From Didymella arachidicola (lineage: Eukaryota > Ascomycota > Dothideomycetes > Pleosporales > Didymellaceae), in contig CM049987.1 in NCBI GenBank assembly GCA_016630955.3, positions 682,001 to 746,000 of the forward strand: a stretch of 64,000 nt of DNA, written 5' to 3'. Both the position numbers and the translations under genes were made by a program. Positions 61,876 through 64,000 of this stretch are shown here, one piece after another. Position 1 is the first letter of the stretch; each line of letters begins with the position of its first letter. The notes below the pieces were generated by a model. It searched no databases. It worked only from the letters and a program-made list of their open reading frames with translations, and was not told the origin of the DNA.

Positions 61876-64000
61876 ATGAAACCCTTCAAGCCCTTCAAGC
61901 CGCTCTCGGTTGCCGGCAGAGTCAACACCTTCAACGGCCCACCACCGCTAAAGAAACGGAGATTGTCCGAGTCTGACGATGACATTGCACCCGTGCGCGC
62001 TGCACCTGCGAATCGAAAACCTCTTCTAGACATTTCCAATCCCACGCCACCTCAGACACCACCTGTCGACGCCAATGGCAGCTACTACACGGTACTATGG
62101 CGAAAGTTCACGACGAAGAAGAACAAGACGTGGGACGGAGACGGCGTACTGGCCGTCACGAACGGTTATGGTGTCCTTACGGACAGCGACTCTGGCAAGG
62201 AGATGGGCAAGGGCGTGTGCAGCTGGCCGCTGCTCCCTGGGTCTCAGCTGTCAATTGGCGGCAAAGAACTTGAGATTGACGACGTCATTGATAAGAAGGA
62301 CTACCTGTCCGGGCGCATGTTTATGGGCAAGGCAGCAGCTACACCTGCTGAGCAGGCGACGAAGAGTGTGGAGCCTGGATACAAGGCTCTCTCTGTGGGC
62401 AAGTCGGCGCCGGCTAGTAAGGCGAAGGTCAGGAGGACCGAGTCTTCGAGCAGCACTAAGAGCGCTGTGCCCGAATACGCTCCATCTCTGAACAGAAAGC
62501 AACAGTTCAAGACACCGCTGCTTTCAAATACCGTACTTCCGCAGCGCAGCCCATCAATACCTACACCTCGCCACGATCCAAATGCACCGAATGCACTGGT
62601 CATGAAGCGGCCTACGATTATACCAAAGGGGAAGCAGGTTGTGGATGTCGTCGTGGACCCCGTATTGAGCAAGCAGCTCCGTGATCATCAACGAGAGGGT
62701 GTAAAGTTTCTGTATGAGTGTGTCATGGGCATGCGTAGCGAAGGCGAAGGTGCGATCATGGCCGATGAGATGGGTCTTGGAAAGACCCTGCAGACTATTA
62801 CCTTGATCTGGACATTGCTCAAGCAGAATGCGATTCACGACATCGGGCCAGCTATTACAAAAGCGCTTATTGTCTGTCCAGCCGGTCTGGTCGACAACTG
62901 GAAGCGCGAGTTCCGCAAGTGGCTGGGCAATGAAAGGATCGGTGTCTACGTCGCTGATGCGAAGAACAAGAAAATTGCCAACTTCACCATGGGCAAGGCT
63001 TACAATGTTTTGATCATCGGATATGAGATGCTCAGGACAGTACAAGAGGAACTCAAAAGGGGAGCCGGTGTAGACATTGTTATCGCTGACGAGGGGCACC
63101 GACTGAAGACTGCGAACAACAAGTCCATGCAGGCCATTCAGGGTCTTAACACCGAGAGACGCATTATCCTGTCAGGAACGCCGCTACAGAACGATTTGGG
63201 CGAATTCTATACAGCCATCGACTTTGTCAACCCTGGGCTCCTCGGTCAACGAGCCGCCTTCAAGCGTGCGTTTGAAGCACCTATCCTTCGGAGTCGTCAG
63301 CCAGATGCAAGCGAATCAGAGTTGGAGAAAGGTGAGGCTCGATGGCAGGAGCTTGTGTCCCTGACGAGCAAGTTCATGATACGGCGCACGGCGGATGTGC
63401 TGTCAAAGTACCTGCCGCCAAAGACAGAGCATATCGTCTTCTGCCGTCCAACGAAAGCACAAGCCGAAGCATATCGCAGCATCCTGGCTTCGCCTCTGTT
63501 TACAGCTGCCTATGGCAACATGGACATGGCGCTGCAGCTCATCACTATATTGAAGAAGGTCTGCAACAGCCCATCACTGCTGAAGTCGAAGAAGGACACC
63601 GAAGGCAAAGAGTCGGAGATGATAGAATCGATTCTCCCACTGATCCCATCGACTATCCTGAACTCTCACGCATCTAGTACGAAACTGCGTCTCCTCGACA
63701 ATCTAGTCCACCGCCTCTACACCACGACAGAAGAAAAGATTGTCATTGTGTCGAATTACACCATGACTCTCGACATGATCGAGCGCCTGCTCACCTCTTT
63801 GTCATACACCTATCTACGTCTTGACGGCAGCACACCTGCCAGCAAACGTCAAGGCCTTGTCGAGAAGTTCAACAAAACCACTAAGACCACGAACTTCGCC
63901 TTCCTTCTGTCCGCCAAATCTGGTGGCGTGGGCCTCAACCTGATTGGCGCATCGCGCATCGTGCTTTTCGACATCGACTGGAATCCCGCCACCGACCTGC
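61876..64000 (+). CDS. rdh54: RDH54/RAD54B-type SNF2 DNA translocase, 3-prime end outside the window
   Basis: Open from the ATG at 61876 to the window edge, 708 codons with no intron. The N-terminal FKPFKPLSVAGRV and the region YYTVLWRKFTTKKNKTWDGDGVLAV are marks of the Rdh54/RAD54B branch as opposed to Rad54. The SNF2 helicase core follows: motif I DEMGLGKT at 297-304, motif II DEGH at 405-408, SGTPLQND, and in the second lobe IVIVSNYTMTLDMIERLL, LDGST, and SAKSGGVGLNL with WNPATDL at the edge. The enzyme moves along DNA to remodel Rad51 or Dmc1 filaments in homologous recombination, in the nucleus. Motif VI lies beyond the window. Confidence 0.96.
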   Translation, partial: MKPFKPFKPLSVAGRVNTFNGPPPLKKRRLSESDDDIAPVRAAPANRKPLLDISNPTPPQTPPVDANGSYYTVLWRKFTTKKNKTWDGDGVLAVTNGYGVLTDSDSGKEMGKGVCSWPLLPGSQLSIGGKELEIDDVIDKKDYLSGRMFMGKAAATPAEQATKSVEPGYKALSVGKSAPASKAKVRRTESSSSTKSAVPEYAPSLNRKQQFKTPLLSNTVLPQRSPSIPTPRHDPNAPNALVMKRPTIIPKGKQVVDVVVDPVLSKQLRDHQREGVKFLYECVMGMRSEGEGAIMADEMGLGKTLQTITLIWTLLKQNAIHDIGPAITKALIVCPAGLVDNWKREFRKWLGNERIGVYVADAKNKKIANFTMGKAYNVLIIGYEMLRTVQEELKRGAGVDIVIADEGHRLKTANNKSMQAIQGLNTERRIILSGTPLQNDLGEFYTAIDFVNPGLLGQRAAFKRAFEAPILRSRQPDASESELEKGEARWQELVSLTSKFMIRRTADVLSKYLPPKTEHIVFCRPTKAQAEAYRSILASPLFTAAYGNMDMALQLITILKKVCNSPSLLKSKKDTEGKESEMIESILPLIPSTILNSHASSTKLRLLDNLVHRLYTTTEEKIVIVSNYTMTLDMIERLLTSLSYTYLRLDGSTPASKRQGLVEKFNKTTKTTNFAFLLSAKSGGVGLNLIGASRIVLFDIDWNPATDL

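Overview
The window is nuclear DNA of a filamentous ascomycete, most likely a Pleosporales-type Dothideomycete. The reasons are short introns (about 46-77 bp) with CTAAC or CTGAC branch points, a PNP-NB-ARC-TPR immune-type receptor, HET and BTB genes, a con-10 gene, an AA11-like oxidase, Fot1/pogo and Ty3/Gypsy chromovirus transposons, and many stop codons of the kind left by repeat-induced point mutation (C to T at CpA).

Positions 1-9.4 kb hold the edge of a Fot1/pogo transposase, a GPI-anchored wall protein, a small cysteine-containing ORF, and a large NLR gene on the minus strand. The NLR has an N-terminal purine nucleoside phosphorylase-like domain, an NB-ARC domain and thirteen near-identical 42-residue TPR units. 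Head to head with it, across a 0.5-kb gap, lies a multi-intron gene for a CorA-like two-helix membrane protein, broken by one in-frame TAG.

Positions 9.4-21.3 kb are a transposon graveyard. A truncated Tc1-like transposase sits against the last TPR units of a second NLR in inverted orientation to the first. Its 3-prime flank is split by a 9.77-kb block bounded by inverted repeats and TA duplications, which is a decayed Fot1-like element. Inside that block are three LTR insertions and a complete 7,197-bp Ty3/Gypsy chromovirus with matching LTRs. The chromovirus landed inside an older LTR of its own family. It has a candidate -1 frameshift site, a candidate self-priming site, and an antisense cysteine-rich ORF beside the 3-prime LTR.

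Positions 21.3-34.1 kb return to genes: a cysteine-containing ORF, con-10, a secreted AA11-like copper oxidase, a 4.3-kb stretch without recognisable genes, a secreted PI-PLC-like enzyme, a frameshifted short-chain dehydrogenase and an MFS sugar transporter. A near-intact Fot1/pogo element with 45-bp terminal repeats lies at 35.0-36.9 kb.

Positions 38-64 kb are gene-dense: a SAC phosphoinositide phosphatase, a HET-domain pseudogene, a von Willebrand A protein, two BTB proteins, an F-box-like protein, a cupin, a UCH deubiquitinase, a broken protein kinase with twenty consecutive G in its glycine loop, calcineurin B, a DUF1770/Atg43-like protein, a small secreted basic protein, and the first 708 codons of an RDH54/RAD54B translocase. 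All positions and splice sites were read by eye; family names rest on motif recognition, not on database searches.
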